A DNA stretch of 64,000 nucleotides from Rhodoligotrophos defluvii. GTDB lineage: Bacteria; Pseudomonadota; Alphaproteobacteria; Rhizobiales; Im1. Within the stretch, counting starts at the first letter, position 1. Every line of letters starts with the position of its first letter. Location of the stretch: assembly GCF_005281615.1 (NCBI RefSeq), contig NZ_SZZM01000003.1:1-64000 (forward strand), given 5' to 3'. The position numbers and the translations under genes are program-made. Positions 34,916-42,892 of this stretch are shown here, one piece after another. Below the pieces are notes generated by a model. The model had not been told where the DNA came from. It ran no database searches and saw only the letters and a program-made list of their open reading frames with translations.

Positions 34916-35113
34916 TCAACCGCGTCCGCAGCAGCGCTGCGACCCGTCCTGCGCGGGTTGCGGTACGCCCCCTAGCCGCGGCTCCGCGGCCGGCTTCCGC
35001 GCCGGAGGCACCTCCTCTGGAACGGAACGCGCACCATGGGCGCAACAGCAAGCTTCGGTCCGGCCCGGTGGATTGCCGGTTTGGGTCGCTTTAGTCTGCG
35101 CATTCGTGCTCAT
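34916..35113 (-). CDS. Short Cys-cluster protein, unknown
   Basis: A 65-residue frame beginning MSTNAQTKATQTGNPPGRTEACCCAHGA, with a second CC near the end (SQRCCGRG) and a good ribosome site (GGAGAAGAGCG). The Cys cluster suggests metal binding; similar stretches form the N-termini of copper ATPases, so it may be a truncated remnant of the same gene as the downstream HMA fragment. Confidence 0.4.
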   Translation of the reverse strand: MSTNAQTKATQTGNPPGRTEACCCAHGARSVPEEVPPARKPAAEPRLGGVPQPAQDGSQRCCGRG

Positions 35114-35208
35114 CGCTCTTCTCCTGTGGCGCGGCGCGCCCGGTCGCGAGCGCAGGAAAGTGCCCGGCCGTCGCTGAGCTGGAATGACCGGCTCGGCTTA
35201 GCCGGTGG

Positions 35209-35222
35209 TTGACCGGGATCAG
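35209..35222. promoter_or_regulatory. Possible FNR/FixK-type box
   Basis: TTGAC-CGGG-ATCAG, 12 of 14 bases identical with the better box at 42703-42716. It lies upstream of the minus-strand run from 35113 downwards that includes the GAPDH, GlgP and Pgm genes. No convincing -10 at the matching distance is visible, so this is tentative. Confidence 0.35.
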
Positions 35223-35273
35223 CGCTTGGCTTCTCTGCCGTCCGTAGAGATAGACGCAGCGACGCCTTCGGCG

Positions 35274-35924
35274 TTACAGGTCGGGAGCGCCGGCCGCTTC
35301 CGTACGCCGACGGCGGGCGCGCTCGGCCGCTTCGCAATGGCAGTCGAGAAAGCCATGCACGGGACAGGTCAGGCACATCTCCTCGAGCCGCTTCTTCAGC
35401 GCCCGGCGGCCGCGATGCAGTCGCACCGTGACGTTGTTCAAGGTGACGCCCAGGCTTGCGGCCACCCGGTCCCGCGGCTCCCCGACCAGATCGACCCGCC
35501 AGACTACCTCGGCGTATTCCGGCTTGAGCGTGGGAAGGAGCTTATAGAGGCAGTTGCAGACTGCTTCATCCAGCTCGACGTCTGGTTCAACCGACAAACC
35601 TTCGAATTCATCAGGTCTCATGATCGCCTCCCGCCGCCGGGCAGCGCGACGCTGATAGTCGATGATGGTCGTCGCGAGAATCCGGCTCAGCCAGCCGCGC
35701 ACCGTTCGAACGTCGCGCAGTTCCGCCGATCGCTCGATGGCGCGCAGCATGAACACCTGCAGGACCTCCTCAGCCTCCTCCGTACTGCCTGATCGCCGGC
35801 GCAGGAAACCGAGCAGCTGCCGGTGGCTTTCCACCAATACGCGGCGCACCGTGGCGTCCGTCGCCTTCCCAGGCGCACGCGGCTTATTGTCCCCAGCCGA
35901 GCCCGTCTCGTGATCATCGCCCAT
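35274..35924 (-). CDS. ECF-type sigma factor with C-terminal CxxC-x7-CxC tail
   Basis: A 216-residue protein. Region 2 (LVESHRQLLGFLRRRSGSTEEAEEVLQVFMLRAIE and TVRGWLSRILATTIIDYQRRAARR) and region 4 (LKPEYAEVVWRVDLVGEPRDRVAASLGVTLNNVTVRLHRGRRALKKRL) are complete. The tail has CLTC-x7-CHC, unusual for ECF sigma factors and plausibly a metal or redox sensor. Start chosen at the second of two ATGs, after CAGGTGG. No anti-sigma gene follows. The YVTN beta-propeller gene is divergent, 293 nt away. Confidence 0.88.
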   Translation of the reverse strand: MGDDHETGSAGDNKPRAPGKATDATVRRVLVESHRQLLGFLRRRSGSTEEAEEVLQVFMLRAIERSAELRDVRTVRGWLSRILATTIIDYQRRAARRREAIMRPDEFEGLSVEPDVELDEAVCNCLYKLLPTLKPEYAEVVWRVDLVGEPRDRVAASLGVTLNNVTVRLHRGRRALKKRLEEMCLTCPVHGFLDCHCEAAERARRRRTEAAGAPDL

Positions 35925-36217
35925 CATCGTCCACCTGGTGTCTATCAGACGCCCCACGGTCGGCCGCATTACACCATGCGCGGGCGGCGATAGATCGCGG
36001 GGCATTCGGTCTGCTGATCCCACCGGCAGGCATTGCGCCGCAGAAGCGGTGTAAGGCGCGCACCCATCGACCGTCAGTGGGGGTAGACACACGTCCAAGC
36101 AACTTCGCTCGCACGGCGCGACAGGCCGGACTGCCACGCCGGCAGCGCGTGGGCCGCGCATGCGGCCGAGAGCCGGTGGTGGACGCTCGGAATTCGATAG
36201 GTGACGGAGGACAGACA

Positions 36218-37345
36218 ATGCCATTGCAGTCGATCGAGCAGGAAAAGATCTCACGCCTCAACGCTCGGAGGCGGAAAACGACCATGGGACGGAGCGTGCT
36301 GGCTGCCCTGGCCGCGACTGTCTTCCTGTCCATCGGAGCTGGGAGTGCGTCTGGATCCGCTCACGCCGAGGGAAGCGGGGTGGAATTCGTCTATACAGCT
36401 GACGAATATGGGAATTCCGTCAGTGCCATCGACCTTCGGAACCGACGCGTCGTGACAACGCCCATCCCGATCGAGCCGCACAACATCCAGATCAGCGCTG
36501 ATGGGAACCGGCTTCTGGCGGTCGGCAACCCGGCCGATGAGGGCCATGGACACGCGGGTAAGGATGAAGGTCATGGCGCGCCCGAGGCGCGCGGGCTCCT
36601 CGTCATCCTCGATCCCGATGATCTGGCCGCCGGTCCGCTCGCCACGATTCCGGTCGGCGACCACCCTGCCCATGTCGTCGTCGACCGCGATGGCAGACAT
36701 GCCTTCGTCACCAATGCCGGAGACGATGCAGTTGCGGTGGTGGACCTGGCGAAGAACGCCATCGTTCGGACGATCACCACCGGCAGATATCCCCACGGGC
36801 TGCGGATCAGCCCTGACGGGCAGGAGGCGTATGTCGCCACGGTCGAGGACGGGAGCGTTTCGGTGATCGATACGGCTAGCCTCACCGAAGCGGCACGGAT
36901 CTCCGTGGGTGCTGCGCCTGTGCAGGTCGGGTTTCTTCCCGACGGAAGCCGCGCCTATGTCTCACTGCGCGATGAGAACCGCGTTGCGGTCATCGACACC
37001 GCGACGCGTCAGCTCGTGGGTAAGATCGAGGTCGGCCGCAATCCGATCCAGGTCTATGCGACGCCCGATGGCCAGCGGGTCTATGTGGCCAATCAGGGAA
37101 GTGAGGCCGAACCGGACGACACCGTCTCGGTCATCGACGTGACGGCAAATCGGGTTGTTGAAACAATCCGGACCGGCAGGGGCGCGCATGGCGTCGTCGT
37201 CAGCGACAACGGGACCAGAGTGTTCGTGACCAACATCGTCGATGGTACGGTTTCGGTGATCGACGAGGCCAGTCGGACCGTGACTGCGAATGTGCGTGTC
37301 GGCAAAGGTCCGAACGGGGTCACCTTCCGAACCGTCAAGGAGTGA
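36218..37345 (+). CDS. YVTN beta-propeller periplasmic protein, copy 1
   Basis: A 375-residue secreted protein. A long basic N-terminus (RRRKTTMGR) and a hydrophobic segment ending at AHAEG look like an export signal. Repeats of about 40 residues (VYTADEYGNSVSAIDL, AFVTNAGDDAVAVVDL, AYVATVEDGSVSVIDT, AYVSLRDENRVAVIDT, VYVANQGSEAEPDDTVSVIDV, VFVTNIVDGTVSVIDE) form a seven-bladed YncE-like propeller. A His-rich insert (HGHAGKDEGHGAPEA) sits in an early blade and may bind metal. GGAGG precedes the start. It pairs with the sigma factor. Confidence 0.88.
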   Translation: MPLQSIEQEKISRLNARRRKTTMGRSVLAALAATVFLSIGAGSASGSAHAEGSGVEFVYTADEYGNSVSAIDLRNRRVVTTPIPIEPHNIQISADGNRLLAVGNPADEGHGHAGKDEGHGAPEARGLLVILDPDDLAAGPLATIPVGDHPAHVVVDRDGRHAFVTNAGDDAVAVVDLAKNAIVRTITTGRYPHGLRISPDGQEAYVATVEDGSVSVIDTASLTEAARISVGAAPVQVGFLPDGSRAYVSLRDENRVAVIDTATRQLVGKIEVGRNPIQVYATPDGQRVYVANQGSEAEPDDTVSVIDVTANRVVETIRTGRGAHGVVVSDNGTRVFVTNIVDGTVSVIDEASRTVTANVRVGKGPNGVTFRTVKE

Positions 37346-37540
37346 TGTTGAGCCCGGGCCCACGGCCGGCGTAGGTGTGGCTGGCGCCGGAGCTACCGCG
37401 ATCCGCCGCGGAACGAAGCAATATGGCTGAACAATCCTCCGTCACGCCCCTTGAACGCCATCGGCGGCGCAAAGGCCTGCTCGGCAGGCCGCTTCTGGGT
37501 CGCCGCCGGATTGCGATCAGAGGTGATCAGGCCTGAAACC

Positions 37541-39088
37541 ATGCGCATCCTGTTCGTCACGTCGGAATTCTATCCCCTGGTCAAGACCGGCGGGCTCGCC
37601 GACGTTTCGGCCGCCCTCCCCGCCGCACTGGCTGAACTCGGCATCGATGTGCGCGTGATGGTGCCGGGCTACTCTGAGGCTCTGGACGGTGCAGAGCATC
37701 TCGACGAGTCCGTTCCGCTCGGTGAGGTGCCCGGCGCGGGCACGATCCGGCTCCTCCCCGCACGAAGCCCTGATTCCGGCCTACCGCTCTGGCTGATCGA
37801 CTGCCCACCGCTCTATCAGAGAGCGGGCGGGCCATACCAGGATCCGGACGGCCGCGACTGGCCGGACAACGACCTTCGTTTCGCCGCCTTGAGCCGGGCC
37901 GCCGCGCGTGTTTCTCAGGGCGAGCATGGGCTGAATTGGCGCCCGGACGTGGTTCATGCCAACGACTGGCATTCGGGGCTGGTGCCGCTCCTGCTGAGCC
38001 ATGCTGCTACACGGCGCCCGGCGACTGTGCTCACGATCCACAATCTGGCGTTCCAGGGGCTCTTCGATGCGGATCGGCTGCCACGCCTGGGTCTCCCGGC
38101 GGATTGCTTTTCGCCCGACGGGATTGAGTTTTATGGCCGGATCTCCTTTCTGAAGGCGGGAATCCGCCATGCCAATCATTTGACGACGGTCAGCCGAACC
38201 TACGCACAGGAGATCCAGACGCCGGAATTCGGCTGCGGGCTCGACGGCTTGCTCCGCCAGCGGGCCGAGCGCCTTGTCGGCATTCCGAACGGGGCGGATT
38301 ACAGGATCTGGGACCCAGCCCGCGACCTGCCACTGCCCCGGCGATACAGTCTCGCTGAGATCGCCGGCAAGCGCATCTGCAAGGAAGTCTTACAGCGGGA
38401 GCTCGGCCTCGCGGTCGAGCCGGATACCCCTGTCGTCGCCTTCATGAGCCGTCTGACCGAACAGAAGATGGCCGACACGGTCGCGGAAGCCGTGCCGCGG
38501 CTCGTCGAGGTCGGCGCGCAGCTTGCCGTGCACGGACAGGGCGACCGTACACATGAGACACGGTTCCTGGCGCTGGCCGAGCGCTATCCCGGCCGCGTTT
38601 CGGTGCGGATCGGCTATCAGGAGCGACGCGCGCGGCGTTTGCTGGCAGTGGCCGACATCCTGCTTCATCCGTCGCGCTTTGAGCCTTTCGGCCTCGTGCC
38701 GATATACGCCTTGCGCTACGGGACCCTGCCCGTCGTCCGGCGGGTCGGTGGATTGGCCGACAGCGTCGTTGACAGCGCGACCAACAACGATGGCGAGGCG
38801 ACAGGCTTCGCCTTCACCGGTGGTTCCCTGGAGGATCTGCTGGGCTGCCTGACGCGTGCCTTGGACACATTCCGGCAGCCGGTCGGCTGGCGTCGGATGC
38901 AGCGCTGCGCCATGCGCCGGGACTTCGGATGGAAAGGACCGGCTGAAGAGTATTTTGCGCTCTATCGGACACTCACGGGACCCCGGGCCGGTCCAGTGTC
39001 GGCTGCACCGGGCCCGCCCGCTCCACGGCCGCAGGAAGCTGACATGCGGGTATCCACCCCCATGCGAGCCCGAACAATAAGCACGTGA
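37541..39088 (+). CDS. glgA: Glycogen synthase (ADP-glucose type)
   Basis: A 515-residue GT5 enzyme. MRILFVTSEFYPLVKTGGLADVSAALP contains the KTGGL ADP-glucose site; LTIHNLAFQGLF, GIPNGADYRIWDP and a C-terminal GT-B lobe with HPSRFEPFGLVPIYALRYGTLPVVRRVGGLADSV carrying the catalytic Glu (EPFGL). It extends alpha-1,4-glucan from ADP-glucose. I see no glgC or glgB in the window, so these must be elsewhere. The start is placed at MRILF, the normal N-terminus of the family. Confidence 0.95.
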   Translation: MRILFVTSEFYPLVKTGGLADVSAALPAALAELGIDVRVMVPGYSEALDGAEHLDESVPLGEVPGAGTIRLLPARSPDSGLPLWLIDCPPLYQRAGGPYQDPDGRDWPDNDLRFAALSRAAARVSQGEHGLNWRPDVVHANDWHSGLVPLLLSHAATRRPATVLTIHNLAFQGLFDADRLPRLGLPADCFSPDGIEFYGRISFLKAGIRHANHLTTVSRTYAQEIQTPEFGCGLDGLLRQRAERLVGIPNGADYRIWDPARDLPLPRRYSLAEIAGKRICKEVLQRELGLAVEPDTPVVAFMSRLTEQKMADTVAEAVPRLVEVGAQLAVHGQGDRTHETRFLALAERYPGRVSVRIGYQERRARRLLAVADILLHPSRFEPFGLVPIYALRYGTLPVVRRVGGLADSVVDSATNNDGEATGFAFTGGSLEDLLGCLTRALDTFRQPVGWRRMQRCAMRRDFGWKGPAEEYFALYRTLTGPRAGPVSAAPGPPAPRPQEADMRVSTPMRARTIST

Positions 39089-39126
39089 AAAGTATCGTCA
39101 CGCAACAGCAGGCTAGGAGATAGAAT

Positions 39127-39369
39127 ATGACCGAGGATTTCGCGGCGAAAGTCAGGCAGCGCGCCTACCTCATCTGGGAGCGCGAGAACAGACCCGATGG
39201 CAAAGATCTCGAGCACTGGCTCCGCGCCGAGGCGGAGATCGAAACCGAGCAGTCCCAGGTGACGAACCAAGCGGAGCGGGCCTATGCCGGGCCACCGACT
39301 TCGGCCGTCGCCGAGACTGCTGGACCTACCCCAAAGGCGCCAGGCCGGGCAAAGCGCAAGATCGAGTAA
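39127..39369 (+). CDS. DUF2934 protein
   Basis: An 80-residue protein. RQRAYLIWERENRPDGKDLEHWLRAEAEIE is the DUF2934 signature, a short helical motif frequent near glycogen and stress genes. The tail is Ala/Pro/Thr-rich and basic at the end. The function is unknown. It is probably in the glgA transcript. Confidence 0.85.
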   Translation: MTEDFAAKVRQRAYLIWERENRPDGKDLEHWLRAEAEIETEQSQVTNQAERAYAGPPTSAVAETAGPTPKAPGRAKRKIE

Positions 39370-39676
39370 CGCGGCACCCATTCTTCCTCTGCACCGAACG
39401 CCGCTCGGAGGCGAGCGGCGGGTGCGCCTGAATTGCCCCTGTGGCTCATCCGGGCTCCTGTGTCACTGGCTGTATCACCATCCTGTTTGCCGGCTGCGGC
39501 TGGCGCAGATCGATCTGCACGGCGTGACGCGCTCGGACTCCTCGGCGCGGCGTGCGGCATCGATCTCTGGCGCTCCGTCTCCCAGCTGCGGCGACCGACG
39601 CCTTCGGTCGCGTGCGGATCGGCAGGCTAACCGTACAATCGCGTTTATCATCGTGGATCTTGTGCACAACGTCGCA
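39370..39676. other. Gene-free spacer after DUF2934
   Basis: A 307-nt region with no convincing gene; one plus-strand frame (DALGLLGAACGIDLWRS near 39530-39580) is mildly protein-like but has no start or ribosome site. It lies between convergent operons. Confidence 0.35.
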
Positions 39677-39952
39677 TCAGGCCTTTTGGCCTGTCTGCGC
39701 TCCCCACCGCCGTTGCAGCAGATTATAGACCGGGCAGAAGACGAGGCCGGCATAAGCGCCGTACAGAAAGCTCTCGGCTAGGCCGAGGAGGAAGCCCCAC
39801 CAGGTCAGCCACTTGAAGGCAGGCAACACCATTTCGAGAAACTGTTGCATGCCAAGGCTTTGCGGCGTCACCAGCCCGTAGACCACACAAACCACAAAGG
39901 TGATCGCCGTCCAGAGACTTAAGGCCCAAGTTACCAGCCTCGTGTTCAGCAT
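39677..39952 (-). CDS. DUF5676 membrane protein
   Basis: A 91-residue protein with two membrane segments: VTWALSLWTAITFVVCVVYGLV and FKWLTWWGFLLGLAESFLYGAYAGLVFCPVYNLL. This matches DUF5676, a small family near cation ATPases and DUF2933 proteins. GGAGAG lies upstream. Its role is unknown. It is the end of a minus-strand run that starts at the FNR-type promoter near 42,700. Confidence 0.85.
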   Translation of the reverse strand: MLNTRLVTWALSLWTAITFVVCVVYGLVTPQSLGMQQFLEMVLPAFKWLTWWGFLLGLAESFLYGAYAGLVFCPVYNLLQRRWGAQTGQKA

Positions 39953-40150
39953 CGCGCTCTCCGTTCGTTCGATGTCGAGATGGACCGCCTGTCCGCCGCT
40001 TTGCTCCGGGTCCGAGGGTGCCGTTCTTACTCCAGGCACGGGGCGGCTCCTCCTGCGCCACGGCGTCCGCTGTATCCGGCCGCGAGGTTCCGACGGCGCG
40101 GGCCATGGATCCGGGCGTTGGCGCGCACAGGATGAGGCAAGGTCGGGCCG

Positions 40151-40360
40151 TCACTGCCTGTGTGCCTTGCCCTCGTGGCGATGAGCCGTCGGCGCATTCG
40201 CGCCCGGACGCTTGGCAGGGTCGTGGCGGCTTGGCCCGATATCACGTTCGCTGCCCCCGTGCCGGCCGTGGCCTCCATGTCCGCCGTGACCGAACAGATG
40301 CATGGCGATGAAGGCCACGCCGATGAGAATCCAAAGCCAGTTCTCTGAAAGCCAGTCCAT
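40151..40360 (-). CDS. DUF2933-like His-rich membrane protein
   Basis: A 69-residue protein. A single membrane segment (WLSENWLWILIGVAFIAMHLFG) leads into HGGHGGHGRHGG and a basic, His-containing tail. It resembles the DUF2933 gene at 33699-33941, in the second parallel cluster. Confidence 0.78.
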   Translation of the reverse strand: MDWLSENWLWILIGVAFIAMHLFGHGGHGGHGRHGGSERDIGPSRHDPAKRPGANAPTAHRHEGKAHRQ

Positions 40361-40413
40361 GGCTGGACCTTCTCTCGCGCCGGATGCTAGGCTGCAACGC
40401 AGCGAATTGGCGC

Positions 40414-41466
40414 CTATCGCTGCGTCGGCAGGGCGATCTGATGGCCCTTGCCGCCGAGCTCGATCTCGCGCATCACCGCGAGCGTCTTCTGGTCGACAAC
40501 CCAGAGCTTCGGCTCGACGTCGCTGGAGACGTAGAGCTTGCCGGTTCCGGCGATTGCGGCGACGTGGTAGGGCGCGGGCCTGAGCGCCACGTCGCGTTGT
40601 GTGCGCGCGGCGAGGTCGAAGGCAACGAGACGATCCTCGCCCATCGCCGCAACGAACAGCGTATCTCCGTTCTCGGCGAGTTCGATACCGTGCAGCGGGG
40701 CGCTGACGGCCAGATGTTCGACGACCTCAAACGCAGAGGTGTCGACCACCGAGACGGTACCCGCCTCTACATTGTTCACGTAAAGTCGGCGGCCCTCGCG
40801 GGAGAGCACGAGATGCTCGGGACTCGCCCCGACGATCACGTTGCGGCGCACAATCCAGCGCTCGACGTCGAGTTCGCTGACCGTGCCATTGCCGGCGTTG
40901 CTCACATAAAGCCGGCGGCCGTCCGGCGAGAAGGCGGCATAGTTGGCGTATGGCCCTGTGGCAACCGTCGCCGCGATTTCGAAGCTGGAGAGATCGATCG
41001 CGGTAATTCCGCCGGGCGCCGGATGGGTCACGGCGGCAACGCGACCGGTCGGGTCGACCGCGACATGATGCACGCCACCGGGCACATCGATGCGGCGGAC
41101 GACCGCATCCGCCTCGGTGTCGATGATCGAGACGGTGCTCAGCGTCGCCGGGGCTCTCGCGATCGGTGCAAGGGGCCCCGGATGGTGGGCCACGTGCTCC
41201 GCGTCGGAGATGGTTTCCGGTTTGTCGGGCACAGCAGCGCGGGCCGGGCGTTCGTCCGCGCTTCCGGCAATCAGATATCGGCCATCGGGTGTCGGTGCAA
41301 GGCCGTGGACGGCGGGGACGCCGTCGATGCGGCCGGTGACGTGGTCGGTGCTGCTGTCCACGACGAGAATGGCGTCGGCGCTGCCGAGCGGGATGTAGAC
41401 AGGATCGGCCAACGCGGCCACAGGCATCGTTGCGAGCAGGGCGGCGACGGAGAGACGGAACATCAT
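40414..41466 (-). CDS. YVTN beta-propeller periplasmic protein, copy 2
   Basis: A 350-residue secreted protein with a clear signal peptide (MMFRLSVAALLATMPVAALADP). Propeller blades follow (ILVVDSSTDHVTGRIDG, STVSIIDTEADAVVRRIDV, LYVSNAGNGTVSELDV, LYVNNVEAGTVSVVDT, LFVAAMGEDRLVAFDL, LYVSSDVEPKLWVVDQ). A His/Pro insert (AEHVAHHPGPLAPIARAP) is near residue 95. It is related to but clearly diverged from copy 1 and lies on the same strand as its sigma factor. AGGTGAACC precedes the start. Confidence 0.88.
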   Translation of the reverse strand: MMFRLSVAALLATMPVAALADPVYIPLGSADAILVVDSSTDHVTGRIDGVPAVHGLAPTPDGRYLIAGSADERPARAAVPDKPETISDAEHVAHHPGPLAPIARAPATLSTVSIIDTEADAVVRRIDVPGGVHHVAVDPTGRVAAVTHPAPGGITAIDLSSFEIAATVATGPYANYAAFSPDGRRLYVSNAGNGTVSELDVERWIVRRNVIVGASPEHLVLSREGRRLYVNNVEAGTVSVVDTSAFEVVEHLAVSAPLHGIELAENGDTLFVAAMGEDRLVAFDLAARTQRDVALRPAPYHVAAIAGTGKLYVSSDVEPKLWVVDQKTLAVMREIELGGKGHQIALPTQR

Positions 41467-41524
41467 TGGTTCACCTTTTTTCATGCATGCCGGATCGGGG
41501 TTACCAGGCCATTTAGGGCTGGCG

Positions 41525-42187
41525 CTACCTCGACAAGGACGCACCGGGAGCGGTGGCGTTACGCTTGGCCGGATCCCTATCAAGGCGGCTCCTCGTTTCG
41601 CCGGCCGGCTCGCAATTGCAACCCAGGCCGACTCGATCCCGACATGTCGGGCAGATGTCCTCGAGCTTTGCCTTTAAGGCCTGACGCGCCCGGTGCAGGC
41701 GCACGCCCACATTGTTGGTGGTGAGCCCCAAATCGGCGGCGATCTGCTCTCGCGGCTCTTCGTTGAGATCGGCGCGTGTCAGAATCTCGGCGTAATGCGG
41801 CCTCAGCGTCGGCAGGGCATGGTGAACGCAGGAGCACGGCTTTGCGTCCTGCTCCGCCTGCACTTCGAACACCGCCGTCTGCATCTCGAGGCCATAGGCG
41901 GCTTCCGCCCGCTGCCGCGCAGCGCGGCGACGATAGTGATCGGTCAGTGTGTTCCGCAGGATGCGGCCGAGCCAGGAATCGATCTTTTCGTCATCCCCCA
42001 GCGTCTCCGCGGCGCGAACCACCTTCAGGCAGAAGTCCTGCAGGGCATCTTCGGCGTCCTCGGGCCGATTGAGGCGGCGGCGGAAGAAGCCCAGGAACTC
42101 CCGTCGACAATCGAGCAATCGCTGATTGACGATGGCGTTGAGGGTAGAAGTTGGAGGGCCAGATTGGCGGCGGGAAAAAGCAGGCAT
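41525..42187 (-). CDS. ECF-type sigma factor with C-terminal CxxC-x7-CxC tail, copy 2
   Basis: A 220-residue sigma factor: LDCRREFLGFFRRRLNRPEDAEDALQDFCLKVV, SWLGRILRNTLTDHYRRRAARQR and LRPHYAEILTRADLNEEPREQIAADLGLTTNNVGVRLHRARQALKAKL. The C-terminal CPTC-x7-CNC has exactly the Cys spacing of the other copy (35274-35924), although the intervening residues differ; an extra CSCVHH precedes region 4. Start at MPAFSRRQSG. It is followed by its YVTN partner 58 nt downstream. Confidence 0.88.
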   Translation of the reverse strand: MPAFSRRQSGPPTSTLNAIVNQRLLDCRREFLGFFRRRLNRPEDAEDALQDFCLKVVRAAETLGDDEKIDSWLGRILRNTLTDHYRRRAARQRAEAAYGLEMQTAVFEVQAEQDAKPCSCVHHALPTLRPHYAEILTRADLNEEPREQIAADLGLTTNNVGVRLHRARQALKAKLEDICPTCRDRVGLGCNCEPAGETRSRLDRDPAKRNATAPGASLSR

Positions 42188-42273
42188 TGCAGTAGCTCCA
42201 TGCGCAAGTGGACGTCCGGAGACGTCACGACTGGGTGGCGACGCATGAGACGCATGAGAAGCGTCGCCAGTGA

Positions 42274-42645
42274 TCAGGCGTGCGCAGGGAGGCGAGGTGG
42301 GCGGAGGTGGCGGTGGATGAATTCGGGGAGCGCGAGCGTGACCGAACCAAGCGGCCGTTGATTGGCCCGCGGGTTCAAGCAGTACGGCGAAACAGCGATC
42401 GGCGCGCAACAGGGGCACGAGCTAGCGGATTGACAGTGCTCGATGCCCAGAAGCCCTTCGTGCTGATGGTCATCCGGATGATCAGTGGAACTGATCACCT
42501 GCGCCGCGTCCGCCCCGGCGAGGCCAAGCGCGCCGTGTGCGGAGTGGAGGTTCCCGCCGAACGCGAAGAGCAGACATAGGAGTAGCGCCACGCATTTCCG
42601 CGCGAACCCGGCCCTGTGTCGCCGTTGTTGTTCGTGGACCCGCAT
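42274..42645 (-). CDS. Small secreted Cys/His-rich protein
   Basis: A 123-residue protein. A hydrophobic export segment (CVALLLCLLFAFGGNLHSAHG, about 16-36) is followed by HPDDHQHEGLLGIEHCQSASSCPCCAPIAV and a C-terminal HRHLRPPRLPAHA. The His and Cys clusters suggest a periplasmic metal-binding role; the layout is reminiscent of DUF2946-type proteins, which I cannot confirm. I start at MRVHEQQ because the predicted transcription start at about 42668 leaves no leader for the upstream ATG. First gene of the minus-strand cluster. Confidence 0.55.
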   Translation of the reverse strand: MRVHEQQRRHRAGFARKCVALLLCLLFAFGGNLHSAHGALGLAGADAAQVISSTDHPDDHQHEGLLGIEHCQSASSCPCCAPIAVSPYCLNPRANQRPLGSVTLALPEFIHRHLRPPRLPAHA

Positions 42646-42672
42646 CGCGATCTCGAGGAGCACCATCCTTCT

Positions 42673-42716
42673 AACATTATATGGGGTATAATGTTGCCGG
42701 ATGTTGACCTGGATCA
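42673..42716 (-). promoter_or_regulatory. FNR/FixK-type promoter with overlapping palindrome
   Basis: TTGATCCAGGTCAA on the minus strand (42716-42703) matches the FNR/Anr/FixK consensus TTGAT-N4-ATCAA in 9 of 10 positions. A consensus -10 TATAAT lies at 42680-42675. The predicted start at about 42668 puts the box centre at -41.5, the class II activator position. The -10 is embedded in a perfect dyad ACATTATA-cccca-TATAATGT (42673-42693), a possible second operator. Confidence 0.72.
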
Positions 42717-42751
42717 AGTTCGTCCGCTGAAACTGTCTGTAAGTCTCCAGC

Positions 42752-42886
42752 AACTATGACATTCAAGAGTTCTTCAATTCGTCACTGCCCGCGGGTGATC
42801 GGCTTACCACGGACTCGGGTCGCGAGCGCACGTGGCGGCGGATCAGCTTGCGGGGCGCCTTTTTGGGCGAGGCGATCCGTCCATAA
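42752..42886 (+). other. Possible 45-codon gene remnant
   Basis: A frame without start reads NYDIQEFFNSSLPAGDRLTTDSGRERTWRRISLRGAFLGEAIRP and ends at TAA 42884. It has natural protein composition but no recognised family, and may be the C-terminal end of a lost gene. Confidence 0.25.
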
Positions 42887-42892
42887 GAAATT

